Below are positions 35,094-44,173 of a stretch of 64,000 bases of DNA, piece after piece. The translations under genes and the position numbers were made by a program. Where the stretch lies: positions 83,414 to 147,413 of the forward strand of contig DJHM01000048.1 of assembly GCA_002433075.1 (NCBI GenBank), given 5' to 3'. A model generated the notes under the pieces. The model was not told the DNA's origin. It made no database searches and saw only the letters and a program-made list of their open reading frames with translations. Position 1 is the stretch's first letter. The number at the start of each line of letters is the position of its first letter. Origin of the DNA: Latescibacteria bacterium UBA6620. GTDB lineage: Bacteria > Latescibacterota > UBA2968.

Positions 35094-36281
35094 CTACTGG
35101 TAGTACTCCCTCCCCCCACTCCCGAACGGTTCAATCCACGCCTCCTCGATCTCCATCCCGAACCCCGGCGCATCGGAAGGCACAAGCTTCCCATCCTCTG
35201 GCACTGCCATTCCTGGAATCGCCCTCACCTCTTCCAGCGGCACACCTGGATCCGAACCCAGCCAGAATTCCGCCATTAACGATTCAGGCATCGCCATTGC
35301 AAAGTGCTGGCCGAACGGAGAGTTCGCTCCGCCGTGAGGGATCGTCTGTAACCCCGCCGCCTCACCGAGCGTGTAGATTTTCACCGCCTCGCTCAATCCG
35401 CCACACCATTTCAGATCTGGCTGGAGTACGTCTACGCAACGGTTCTCGACCAGCTGCCGGAACGCGATCCTGCCGTGGTGATCTTCCCCGGTCGCGATCG
35501 GCATCCACGGCACAGCCTTCTTCAAGGCGATATGTCCCTCGAGGTCTCCTGGAATCAGCGGTTCCTCCAACCAGCGCATCTGGAAGGGTCTCAAGGCCTC
35601 GGCGACCTGGACAGCGTATTCGACGTTGTAGGACATCACCGCGTTGAGCATCAGCTCGGCGTCCAGCCCCACCATCTCCCGAGCGTCTCCGACTTTTTTC
35701 TCCAGTCGGTTCAGCCCTTCCTGTCCCTCACGGTAGTGGATCGGGTTCGTCAACTTGAACCGGGTGAAACCCAGCTCCATCGCCCAGTCCAGATCGTCAC
35801 CCGTCGCATACAGTTCGATCGCGTCTCTGCATGGTCCCCCCAGGAGTCGATACACCGGAAGGTCGAGCAGTTTCCCTTTCAGGTCCCACAGCGCCAGATC
35901 CACGCCGCTCCGCGCCACTGTCGCGTGCCCCGCATCCCCCAATCGCTGGCTCGCCCGCCACATCAGGTCGTTCAGAAATTCCGTCGCCAGACAATCGCGC
36001 CCCATCAGCAACGGCGCATAAACCGTTTCGATTACCGACGCCGACGGTGCCCCGAAACTGCACGCTCCCAGACCCCACGTCCCATCCTCCACCGTCACCT
36101 TCACCCACACCTGTCCCCCGCCCATCCCCGGCATCTCTCCCGGCAATCGGGAAAACTCCGGGTAATAGTTGATCGGCAGCGACCGCGGTGACGTCCGGTT
36201 CCAAGTCGGTCGTCGCGGCTCTGTCCTTGGTCCTTCCCGCGGAACGTTCAGCTTCACCGTTTCAATGGAAATGATCTTCAT
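35094..36281 (-). CDS. Mandelate racemase/enolase superfamily protein with Asp-to-Asn at first metal ligand
   Basis: 395-aa relative of the rhamnonate dehydratase-like enzyme at 16 kb: same N-terminal layout (YYPEFSRLPGEMPGMGGGQV), and later WLEEPLIPGDLEGH, TGEDHHG and IPHGGANSPFGQHF. The strand that holds the first metal ligand reads LMLNAVMSYNVEY, with Asn where MLDCYMAFDVDY in the paralogue has Asp. Either a different metal site or impaired catalysis follows. ATG 36281; adjacent to the MlrC gene on the same strand but separated by 214 bases. Confidence 0.85.
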   Translation of the reverse strand: MKIISIETVKLNVPREGPRTEPRRPTWNRTSPRSLPINYYPEFSRLPGEMPGMGGGQVWVKVTVEDGTWGLGACSFGAPSASVIETVYAPLLMGRDCLATEFLNDLMWRASQRLGDAGHATVARSGVDLALWDLKGKLLDLPVYRLLGGPCRDAIELYATGDDLDWAMELGFTRFKLTNPIHYREGQEGLNRLEKKVGDAREMVGLDAELMLNAVMSYNVEYAVQVAEALRPFQMRWLEEPLIPGDLEGHIALKKAVPWMPIATGEDHHGRIAFRQLVENRCVDVLQPDLKWCGGLSEAVKIYTLGEAAGLQTIPHGGANSPFGQHFAMAMPESLMAEFWLGSDPGVPLEEVRAIPGMAVPEDGKLVPSDAPGFGMEIEEAWIEPFGSGGREYYQ

Positions 36282-36495
36282 CGTTCAATCAACCGATTGG
36301 AGGCCGACAGGATGAGCGTAGGAATCTCACGCGACGCGGTTCGAGCAGGCGGATGGGAGAGCAGGAGTGGCATGGTTCCTATCCACGGATTCTCCTCGTC
36401 CTTCGTTCTCCCGGTGGTATCTCTCTGGTCCCAAGCCCGTCTTCGCGACTTCGACTGCCTCGCCGTAGCTCGCCCGCGAGCAGAGGCAGGGTGGT

Positions 36496-37962
36496 TCAAT
36501 CTTCGTCGATGGGCCACAGTGGCCGACGAATGTCCCTCCACGGAAAAATCGAAAGATCGAGCGACGTCAACCCCGGCCCATCCGCCGTGATGATCTCTTT
36601 CGCCACCGGCGCAAAGCCCGCGCGGAAGTGAACGGCCGACTTCACCACCACAATGTCCACATCATTGGGTTCGATACCCGCCGAGCGAAACACTTCTGGA
36701 TCCAGCGTCTGTGCCCGGTGACTGCACGCGATGACCTGAATGCCGCCCACGTCGATCACGGCTGCTTTACCAATCGATCCTGGCGCCCCCTGGCTCATCG
36801 GTCCTTTGTAAGTGAAGCTGCCGTCGTAAATCAATCTCACCCGACCTTCGATGTCGATCGGATCTCCGTGCATGTCGTCTGACTTCGCCCCCAGCGACGT
36901 CCTGATCATCCCACCCACGCCTATCTTTTCGCACGCCTCGACCACTTCAGGATCGTAGACGGTCCCAACGGCCGCGCTCGTCACCTCCTGGGCGATCAGT
37001 TCTCGCAGCACCGCCACACTGTCGTTCGAACCCCCGCCGCCCGGGTTGTCCGCCATCTCATTGATCACGACCGGCTTCTCCGCCGCCTCTCGCGCACGGG
37101 CGACCGCATCAGCCACTGATGTCGGTTCGTAGCGAAAAGCCTCCCGACCGTCCCAGGCCGAATCGGCCAATCGCTTGGCCTCTGTTCGGGCGATCGATTC
37201 ATCTCCGTCCGCATAGACCAGGACCGCGTAGCCCATGTGCGGAATGTCCGCGTAGCTGAACCCCGAGAACAACGAGGAGGCCAGAATCTCCTTCGGCCGA
37301 TCTGGCCGCAGAGCTTCCGCCCACAGCTTTTTATAGAAACCGAATTCCGTGTTACACGTACCGCACACTGGAATCATCGGAGGCTTCTCCAGAGCGGCAA
37401 CAGGGTTCGCCGTACCCTCCGCCACGCGGGCGATCAATCGGGCTGCATCCACACCTCGGTCCACGGGATCGGTGTGCGGGTACTTCTGAAAGCCGATGAT
37501 CGCCGTCGCTTTCTCGACCATCGTTTCCGTAATGTGCGAGTGCAAATCCAGTACAACGACGATCGGCATATCGGGGCCGGCAGCCTCACGTACTCGTGTC
37601 AGCGTCTCCCCTTCACCATCGTCCGTGTGGTCGGGCACCATCGCGCCGTGAAGGGAAAGAAGGATTCCATCCGCGCCAGGGTTCGCCCCAACGCCTTCCA
37701 CGAGGTAGCCCGTGATCGTATCGAACGCGTCGACCGTCACTTTCCCCGACGGAGTCGCACTGGCCGCCACCGTTAGAACGACATCATCCCCGCGTTCGTC
37801 GATCACACTCAGGAAACCCCCGATCGCCGTCCGCGTGCCCCCCAGGTTTCGACGGATGTCGTCGCCCAACCCGAAGCTACGTGCCTTGAAAGCCTCCAGG
37901 TCCGTCGGAATCGTCGAGAATGTGTTCGTCTCGTGTGAGAATCCACCCACGATCCATTTCAT
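36496..37962 (-). CDS. M81-family metallopeptidase (MlrC-like)
   Basis: 488 aa; two-domain MlrC/DUF1485 protein named after the microcystin-degradation enzyme. Zinc-site candidates are in GFSHETNTFS near the N-terminus, LSLHGAMVPD and VLDLHSHIT; the C-terminal domain has EMADNPGGGGSNDS and HFRAGFAPVA. ATG 37960-37962 with AAGGAG eight bases upstream. Most MlrC homologues in non-degrading bacteria probably handle other small peptides or amides. Confidence 0.88.
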   Translation of the reverse strand: MKWIVGGFSHETNTFSTIPTDLEAFKARSFGLGDDIRRNLGGTRTAIGGFLSVIDERGDDVVLTVAASATPSGKVTVDAFDTITGYLVEGVGANPGADGILLSLHGAMVPDHTDDGEGETLTRVREAAGPDMPIVVVLDLHSHITETMVEKATAIIGFQKYPHTDPVDRGVDAARLIARVAEGTANPVAALEKPPMIPVCGTCNTEFGFYKKLWAEALRPDRPKEILASSLFSGFSYADIPHMGYAVLVYADGDESIARTEAKRLADSAWDGREAFRYEPTSVADAVARAREAAEKPVVINEMADNPGGGGSNDSVAVLRELIAQEVTSAAVGTVYDPEVVEACEKIGVGGMIRTSLGAKSDDMHGDPIDIEGRVRLIYDGSFTYKGPMSQGAPGSIGKAAVIDVGGIQVIACSHRAQTLDPEVFRSAGIEPNDVDIVVVKSAVHFRAGFAPVAKEIITADGPGLTSLDLSIFPWRDIRRPLWPIDED

Positions 37963-38153
37963 CACTGCAGCTCCTTCCAGGAACATCTACGACTCTTATC
38001 GATCGTCTCGATTCTGGGCAATGCGCCCCACTGCTGAGATGGTGTTATTCTTGAGCAGCGCCTGCGAAGTATAACACCAGTCCGCGATGAAGGTCACCCG
38101 CAAATGGGCGTCGCAGTCGGAACCTTCGAACGGTCTGGGTCCGGAGGTTGACG

Positions 38154-39266
38154 ATGAACACCCAACAGGAAATCGACGCTCGCTTCCGTCCCACGACTTC
38201 ATTCGACAGAAGTCCCGTCATCCAGAACGTGACCTTCGATCTGGACAGCATTCGCACCGATGGTCTCGGCAGCGACAACTGGGTCGTGACCTGGGCGGAC
38301 GACGATCATCAGTATGTCAGTTGGGGCGACGGTGTCGGTTTTGGTGCGGCGGACATGCAAGAGCAGAACGGTCCTGATCGTGTCGGCTTGGGGTTCAGAC
38401 GTATCGAAGGCGATTTTCCCGACTTCACCGTCCACAACGTCAGTGGGGGTAAAGACGCCGAGCATCGAGCCGATCCGGTGTTCGCCGCACCCGGTTACGG
38501 CAATCTGTTGGGGAACGGCAAGTGCTACGGGATGCTCGCAGTCGATGAGAAACTCTACGCCTATCGAATCGGCGACGGTCACCCCCTTCACATCGCGTTC
38601 AGCGAACTCTACGTCTCGGACGATCACTGCGCGACGTGGTGGTTCACCGGCGTTCGGTTCGGCCGGGAACAATTCTCGAACAAGCGAGGCTTCTTCGCTC
38701 CCACCATCTGCAACTACGGTCGCAACTACGAAGGAGCTCGTGGCGCATACATATATATGCATGCGCCTGAAGTCTGTGTCGACGAAGGGTGGGAAGTGCA
38801 GATCCCCGGTCGAATGACATTGATCCGTGCGCTTCGTTCAAAGATCGAGCGCCAGGACGATTTCGAGTATTTCGCGGGATTCAACTCGCCCGACCAGTCG
38901 ACCTGGTCGGGTGATATAGAGGACAGGGCGCCGGTCTTCGAGGATCGAGGGCGTGGGCTGATGCGTTCGAGTGTCAGCTACAATGCCGGCCTCCGGAGAT
39001 ACCTCCTCCTTTCCCGGTAGGTCAGCCGATGGGAAATCAGGAATGGACATTTGGGGATCTACGATGCGCCAGAGCCCTGGGGACCGTGGACCGAGGTCCT
39101 CTGCGAAAACGCGTGGCACCTAGGACTCCAGCACGGGTACAAGAGTGTTTACTAAAACTTTTCCAACAAATGGCTGAGTGACGATGGACGGGATTTCGTC
39201 ATGATCTACACCGTCCCAAGTCACGATCAGTTCGGGGCCGTGAGGGGTCGATTTAAAGTCACGTAG
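38154..39266 (+). pseudogene. DUF4185-like propeller protein with two in-frame stops
   Basis: From ATG 38154 (GGAGG six bases upstream) the frame gives 289 good codons (WVVTWADDDHQYVSWGDGVG; FFAPTICNYGRNYEGARGAY), then TAG at 39018-39020. The same frame continues with HLGIYDAPEPWGPWTEVL, reaches TAA at 39153-39155, and goes on with NFSNKWLSDDGRDFVMIYT to a final TAG at 39264. The C-terminal phrase 'KW-SDDG-DFVMIYT--DQFG-VRGRF' is typical of DUF4185-like sugar-related proteins. Because the frame is kept throughout, only point mutations disrupt it. Confidence 0.8.
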
Positions 39267-39320
39267 TGCTTGACGGCGGCCGAATAAATCCGATATCGAA
39301 AGTAAGTAAGCGGTTGCCTT

Positions 39321-39914
39321 TTGCCCACTTGTGAAGTGAGTGGTTACTTGGTAGTTTATGCGCTCTGTTCTGAACAGGACCTCCTAAAGCGTGCTCAGCG
39401 AGGATCCGACGCCGCTCTCAATGAGCTTTTCCTTCACCTGAGGCCGAAGGTCCTCGATCGATGTCTGACGCTCTCCCGGGAGCGGGACGACGCCGAGGAC
39501 CTGACCCAGGAGATTCTTCTAAAGGTCCACAGACATCTCCACCGATTCAGGGGCGATTCGAGTCTGTCCACCTAGCTTTATCGCCTGACACTGAATCACT
39601 GGATCGATCGACGTCGAGCAACGAATCCTGATCGATTCGTCGACGGTCACGGGGCGCTCGACAGACTGGCCGGCCCCGACCGAACCGATAGGCGTGTGGA
39701 GCGAAGAGAGTTGAACAAGGCCATCTTTGCGGCCATCGATGTCCTGGGACCGAAGCAGGGTGAAGCCTTCAGCATGTACGAACTCGAAGGACTGAACTAC
39801 CGAACGATCGCCGCTACCCTCGGCTGCTCTGAGGGTAGCGTCAAATCCAGGATCTTCCGGGCCCGGGAACGACTCCGCGAATTGTTGCACGACGAGCAAC
39901 CGACTCCTTTTTAA
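39321..39914 (+). pseudogene. ECF sigma factor with an in-frame amber codon
   Basis: Region 2 reads LLKRAQRGSDAALNELFLHL ... RDDAEDLTQEILLKVHRHL and RGDSSLST, followed by TAG (39573-39575), then LYRLTLNHWIDRRRA, and region 4 PKQGEAFSMYELEGLNYRTIA ... GCSEGSVKSRIFRARERLR to a normal TAA. Nearly all ECF factors have Trp after ST (STWLYRI), so TGG became TAG. No other damage. The start is unclear (TTG 39321 is one option). It lies 26 bases upstream of the RND gene and could once have been co-transcribed with it. Confidence 0.85.
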
Positions 39915-39940
39915 TCATCCCCACTAAAAGGTGGCGCGAT

Positions 39941-42900
39941 TTGAACCTTTCCGAAAACGCCATCAGGAAACCCATCACCACGGTGATGTGTACACTCAGT
40001 CTGGTTGTGCTCGGCTTCATCTCCCTCTTCAGGATCCCGCTGGAATACGCGCCGGACCTGAACTGGCCGTCCATGTATATCAGCGTCGACTATCCTTCTT
40101 CCTCTCCCGAAGAAGTGGAGAGGGATATCACGCGCCCCGTCGAAGAGGTGATGGCCACGCTTTCGGGTGTAAAGGCCATCAGCTCCAGGAGCAACGGGAA
40201 CCGGGCATCCGTGCGTCTCGAATTCAACTACGGGACCGACATGGACCTCATGGCCATTCGCGTGCGCGATCGTCTCGACCTCGTTCGTCCAGAACTTCCT
40301 CCGGACGTCGAGCAGATCGAAACACGCCGATGGAGCTCCGACGACTGGGAGATTCTGGACTACCGAATGACCTGGCTTGGAGAGGACCAGTCTGAGCTGA
40401 TGTCGGTCTACAAGCACACCATCCTCCCTCGGCTCCAGCGGATCGAGGGTGTGGGCAGTGTTGAAATCGAGGGAGTCGACGAAAAAGCTCTTCTCGTTCA
40501 GGTGGACCAGGGATCGATGAGGGCCCACAACCTCGACATCCGCACCCTCAATCGAGCCATCCGAAACAACAACGTCAACGTCTCTGCCGGCTACGTTAAC
40601 GACGGCGGCCGTCGAATGGCCGTTCGCTCGATCGGAGAGTTCCAGACCGTCTCACAGATTCGTCAGCTGCCCATCGTCAAGGACCTCGTACTCGACGACG
40701 TCGCCGACGTCTCCTACGACTATCCAGAAAGACGTTACTTCGAACGCATCGATGGTCGAAATGCGGTCTCGATCGAGATCCGAAAGGCCTCCACCGCCAA
40801 TCTTGTCGAAACGGCGAACCGCGCCAAAGCCGAAATGGAGGCCATCAACGACGAAATCGGACGTGATCTGCTGAAGGTGCACCTCAGCCGCGATCAGTCG
40901 ACGACCGTGACGAAAGGGATCTGGAACCTCGCGCTTTCGGCCCTCCTCGGCGGATTCCTGGCCATCACGATCATCTTTCTGTTCCTCCGGAATTTCAGGA
41001 GCACGCTGATCATCGGAATGTCCATCCCGGTCTCGGCTTTCTGTGTCTTCACGATCATGTATCTGCTCCGCCAGTTCTTCGGCGCATCGATCACGCTAAA
41101 CATGGTGTCGATGATGGGCCTGATGGTCGCCATCGGAATGCTCGTCGATCCGGCCGTTGTCGCTCTTGAGAATATTTACCGCAAGCGCTTCGACTCGGGG
41201 CGGGATCCCGAGATCGCGGCCATCGAGGGCAGTTTGGAGATCGGTGTCCCGATTGTCGCCGCCGCGATGACCACAGTCTGCGTTTTCGTCCCCCTTGTCT
41301 TCACCGCCGGTTCGGGCCGATCGATGTGGATGCGTGACTTCGCTGTTACCGTGTGCATCGCCGTCGTCGCCTCCCTCTGCGTGGCACTTACCCTGATCCC
41401 GCTTGCCGGGTCTCGCGCTTTCCGCGGCAACGACGGGAAGAACGATCGGCGCCTCAAAATGGCCCTCGGTCTTTTCGGTATCTCCGCGATCGGATACGGC
41501 ATCTACGACACGGGACTCGCCCAGACCCAGACCGCGGTCCTGGAATGGATCACCACCGTCGTCGATGCGGCTAGGACGACCGACCCCGCAGTAATGGGGG
41601 CGATTGCCGTTCTCATTTGCTTTTCCATCTTTCTGAAACGACGTGCCCGTGGAAAGAGCCTAAGAAGGATTTACGCGGGATTCATCGAGAAAACGCTCCA
41701 ATATCGATGGACGACCATCGCTGTCGCCTGCATCGTGCTCGGCTTCGGCTTCGAACTTTATTCGAACGTCGAGAAGCGGCCTTTCCGCTGGCAGTCATCG
41801 CGACGTGTCTCGTTCACCGTCGAAACACCGCGAAGCTACGGTCTCGAGCAGACACTTGCGCTCTTCACCCGGATCGAGAACATCCTGATCCCCGAGAAGG
41901 AGGCACTTGACGTCGAGTCGATCCGCACCCGATTCAGCGATCGCTGGGGGTCTCGAATCACGCTCTACCTCACCGATGCGGACAAGAGCACGTTGACCAC
42001 AGACGAAGTCAAGAAGAAGGTGCTCGCCATGATGCCCACGGACGAGCCCGGCGTCCGATTCAAGGCCGGAGGTTCTCGGGGTGGTTCCGCATCGGGTGTG
42101 GGCGTCGAGATTCGAGGACACAGTTCGACCGTGCTCGCCATCCTCGCCGAGGACATTCGCAACAAGATGGAAGACCTGGACAACGTCCATCTGCTGGAAA
42201 CGAGTCTGGAAAGTGGAGCGGAAGAGATTCAGGTCAACGTGAACCGGACACGTGCCAGTCGCTACGGGTTGTCCCCGCAGCGTGTGGCCTCGGACATTGC
42301 CACTTCGCTCGGTACCCGCGGAAGCAGCAAGTACAAGACGAATGACGGTGAAATCGACATCACCGTCCAGCTGCGCGAAGAAGATCGCGCAACCTTGAGC
42401 CAGCTGCGAAATGCGACGTTCGAAACGGACCAGGGCAACATGGTCTCCCTTGGCGCACTCGCCAGCTTCACACTCAGCAAGGGTCCCGACACGATCGAGC
42501 GCCAGGATCGCATGTCAACCATCGAGGTGTTCGCAAACACCGACCAGAAAGATCGCCTGAAGGTCGGGCGGGAAATGGCAAGTCGGATGAAGAAAATTTC
42601 ACTGCCGTCCGGCTATACTTGGCAGATGGACCGACGGTTCAGGCGGATGGCCCAGGAGGTCGGCGAAACGGATTTCACGCTCGTCCTGGCCGCCATCCTC
42701 ATCTACATCATCATGGCCTCGCTCTTCGAATCCTACGTTCATCCGTTCACCATCATGTTCGCCATCACCTTCGCTTTCACGGGTGTAGCCGCCGGGCTCT
42801 ACCTCACCGATACCGCACTCGACTCCAATGCAACCTATGGATTGTTGATCTTGTTCGGCATCGTCGTCAACAATGGCATCGTTCTGATCGATCACATCAA

Positions 42901-43204
42901 TCGATATCGCAAACAGGGCATGTACCGTCGGGACGCCATCATCCTGGGCGGCCAGGATCGAATTCGACCGATCTTGATGACTGCTTCGACCACGATTCTG
43001 GGTCTGATGCCCCTCGTCGTCCCGATGCTCTACGGCACCGCCGAAGGTCACGCTCGAATCTGGGGGCCCATTGGCCTCGTCATCGTTTCCGGTCTGTCCG
43101 TCTCCACCCTCATGACTCTGATCCTGCTTCCGACCGTCTACTCTTTAATGGACGATCTGGCGGGCTCGTGTCGCAGAGTGCTTGCTTCCTCCCGAACCGC
43201 CTGA
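39941..43204 (+). CDS. RND-family inner-membrane transporter (HAE1/AcrB-like) with variant proton site
   Basis: 1087 aa from TTG 39941 with AGGTGG six bases upstream. Twelve-helix RND pattern with two large periplasmic loops; the start is AIRKPITTVMCTLSLVVLGF. In transmembrane segment 4, AcrB has adjacent Asp-Asp; here the sequence is GMLVDPAVVALENIYR, so only the first Asp remains. About 90 extra residues with two hydrophobic spans (LGLFGISAIGYGIY and MGAIAVLICFSIFL) lie between TM6 and TM7. No membrane-fusion protein or TolC gene is adjacent. The region upstream is a broken sigma gene, suggesting loss of partners. Confidence 0.93.
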   Translation: MNLSENAIRKPITTVMCTLSLVVLGFISLFRIPLEYAPDLNWPSMYISVDYPSSSPEEVERDITRPVEEVMATLSGVKAISSRSNGNRASVRLEFNYGTDMDLMAIRVRDRLDLVRPELPPDVEQIETRRWSSDDWEILDYRMTWLGEDQSELMSVYKHTILPRLQRIEGVGSVEIEGVDEKALLVQVDQGSMRAHNLDIRTLNRAIRNNNVNVSAGYVNDGGRRMAVRSIGEFQTVSQIRQLPIVKDLVLDDVADVSYDYPERRYFERIDGRNAVSIEIRKASTANLVETANRAKAEMEAINDEIGRDLLKVHLSRDQSTTVTKGIWNLALSALLGGFLAITIIFLFLRNFRSTLIIGMSIPVSAFCVFTIMYLLRQFFGASITLNMVSMMGLMVAIGMLVDPAVVALENIYRKRFDSGRDPEIAAIEGSLEIGVPIVAAAMTTVCVFVPLVFTAGSGRSMWMRDFAVTVCIAVVASLCVALTLIPLAGSRAFRGNDGKNDRRLKMALGLFGISAIGYGIYDTGLAQTQTAVLEWITTVVDAARTTDPAVMGAIAVLICFSIFLKRRARGKSLRRIYAGFIEKTLQYRWTTIAVACIVLGFGFELYSNVEKRPFRWQSSRRVSFTVETPRSYGLEQTLALFTRIENILIPEKEALDVESIRTRFSDRWGSRITLYLTDADKSTLTTDEVKKKVLAMMPTDEPGVRFKAGGSRGGSASGVGVEIRGHSSTVLAILAEDIRNKMEDLDNVHLLETSLESGAEEIQVNVNRTRASRYGLSPQRVASDIATSLGTRGSSKYKTNDGEIDITVQLREEDRATLSQLRNATFETDQGNMVSLGALASFTLSKGPDTIERQDRMSTIEVFANTDQKDRLKVGREMASRMKKISLPSGYTWQMDRRFRRMAQEVGETDFTLVLAAILIYIIMASLFESYVHPFTIMFAITFAFTGVAAGLYLTDTALDSNATYGLLILFGIVVNNGIVLIDHINRYRKQGMYRRDAIILGGQDRIRPILMTASTTILGLMPLVVPMLYGTAEGHARIWGPIGLVIVSGLSVSTLMTLILLPTVYSLMDDLAGSCRRVLASSRTA

Positions 43205-43213
43205 CCGAGAGAC

Positions 43214-43332
43214 TAAGAGCGTATTTACAATTGACGATCTCCAAGTGGGGGAAGGGAACGACGCTCTTCTCCTTCCTCCATTCGGAAATCGGTAATTCTT
43301 GATCGGAAATCCGCTTCTGGTCTTTCATTCTG
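43214..43332. repeat. MITE-like element, copy 1
   Basis: Begins AAGAGCGTATTTACAATTGACGATC split by variation and ends with ATTCTTGATCGGAAATCCGC TTCTGG; the centre is a 'gggaagggaac ... cttcctccattcggaaatc' palindromic stretch. Copies at 45145-45267 and 47274-47370 share order and length. It lies directly after the RND stop. No coding capacity. Confidence 0.75.
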
Positions 43333-43432
43333 CCTTTTCCGCTTTTCCTTTGGAATCCTCTCTCGACCGGCCGGGGTACGACGAAAGCATACCGTTTCGA
43401 GCCCTGAACGATTCGTTGCTCAGAGAAAAGAA

Positions 43433-43972
43433 TCAACATCCACACGCACAGTCTTTCCGCCGATCGAAATCCATCACCCGACCTCTCTGGTCCAGTTCGA
43501 AGTCACAACATCCGAGCAGTGAGTCCGCCATCATCTTCCGTCCCCGCTGAATCCGGGACTTGGCGCCCGAAAGCGAGAGCCCCAGCCGGTCGCCGACTTC
43601 CTTCTGTGGGAGACCCTCGACTTCCGCCAGGACGAGCGCTTCCCGATATCGATCGGGCAACGCATCCAGAAATGGCCGCAGGCATTTTGCCAGGTCAGCG
43701 TCGGTACGCCAGTCCAGATCTTCGCTCGGTTGCGGAAGGTCCTCCGTCACCGCTTCGAACCGAACTCTGTCGTGCGCTCGATAGTGATCGATCAAGGCGT
43801 TGCGGGTGATCTGATATAGCCACGCTCGGAGCTTTCCGGGATTCTGAAGTTCTCCCCGACGCTCGTACACACAAACGAGGACATCGTGGACGATGTCCTC
43901 CGCCTGGCAAACCTCTGAACCGTTTTCAGCAACAGCCGTCATCGCAGCATCCGTCGCCACATCCGCCCGCAT
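43433..43972 (-). CDS. SigZ-like ECF sigma factor, N-terminus truncated, Cys-rich tail
   Basis: 179 aa as read from ATG 43972. Region 2 begins only at QAEDIVHDVLVCVYERR, then LRAWLYQITRNALIDHYR; region 4 is LPDRYREALVLAEVEGLPQKEVGDR and GLSLSGAKSRIQRGRKMM. The tail LLGCCDFELDQRGRVMDF followed by DCACGC is typical of SigZ relatives (Cys near the end). Compared with B. subtilis SigZ, the first 20-25 residues of region 2.1 are missing and replaced by an Ala/Thr-rich stretch that is the shifted reading of a Cys-rich micro-ORF. No good ribosome site for 43972. It may be partly inactive or start by reinitiation. Confidence 0.8.
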   Translation of the reverse strand: MRADVATDAAMTAVAENGSEVCQAEDIVHDVLVCVYERRGELQNPGKLRAWLYQITRNALIDHYRAHDRVRFEAVTEDLPQPSEDLDWRTDADLAKCLRPFLDALPDRYREALVLAEVEGLPQKEVGDRLGLSLSGAKSRIQRGRKMMADSLLGCCDFELDQRGRVMDFDRRKDCACGC

Positions 43973-44003
43973 CTACCGTGTCAGGATCTTCCCAACCGTC
44001 CAT
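43926..44003 (-). CDS. 25-aa cysteine-rich micro-ORF overlapping the SigZ-like gene
   Basis: ATG 44001-44003 preceded by AGGAGG with a five-base spacer, the best ribosome-binding site in this neighbourhood; TGA at 43926-43928. The peptide is MDGWEDPDTVDAGG plus CGDGCCDDGCC, with five Cys in the last eleven residues and seven acidic residues. It overlaps the first 47 bases of the sigma frame, in another frame. Spacing C-x3-CC-x3-CC could bind a soft metal. Expression and function are inferred only. Confidence 0.5.
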   Translation of the reverse strand: MDGWEDPDTVDAGGCGDGCCDDGCC

Positions 44004-44173
44004 AGCCGCCTCCTGTTGTCAGGTGTATCGGTCTGATCGCTCTCATCAAGGGAGACGGTGCTTCTTCAAAAAGGACGCAAAATAAATCACCCACTTACCG
44101 AGGGGTTGTGAATCCGTCGATCCGGCCCTTAGATTCAGATCTCAAGACCATTCGCCCTCGAAAGGAAGCCCAC

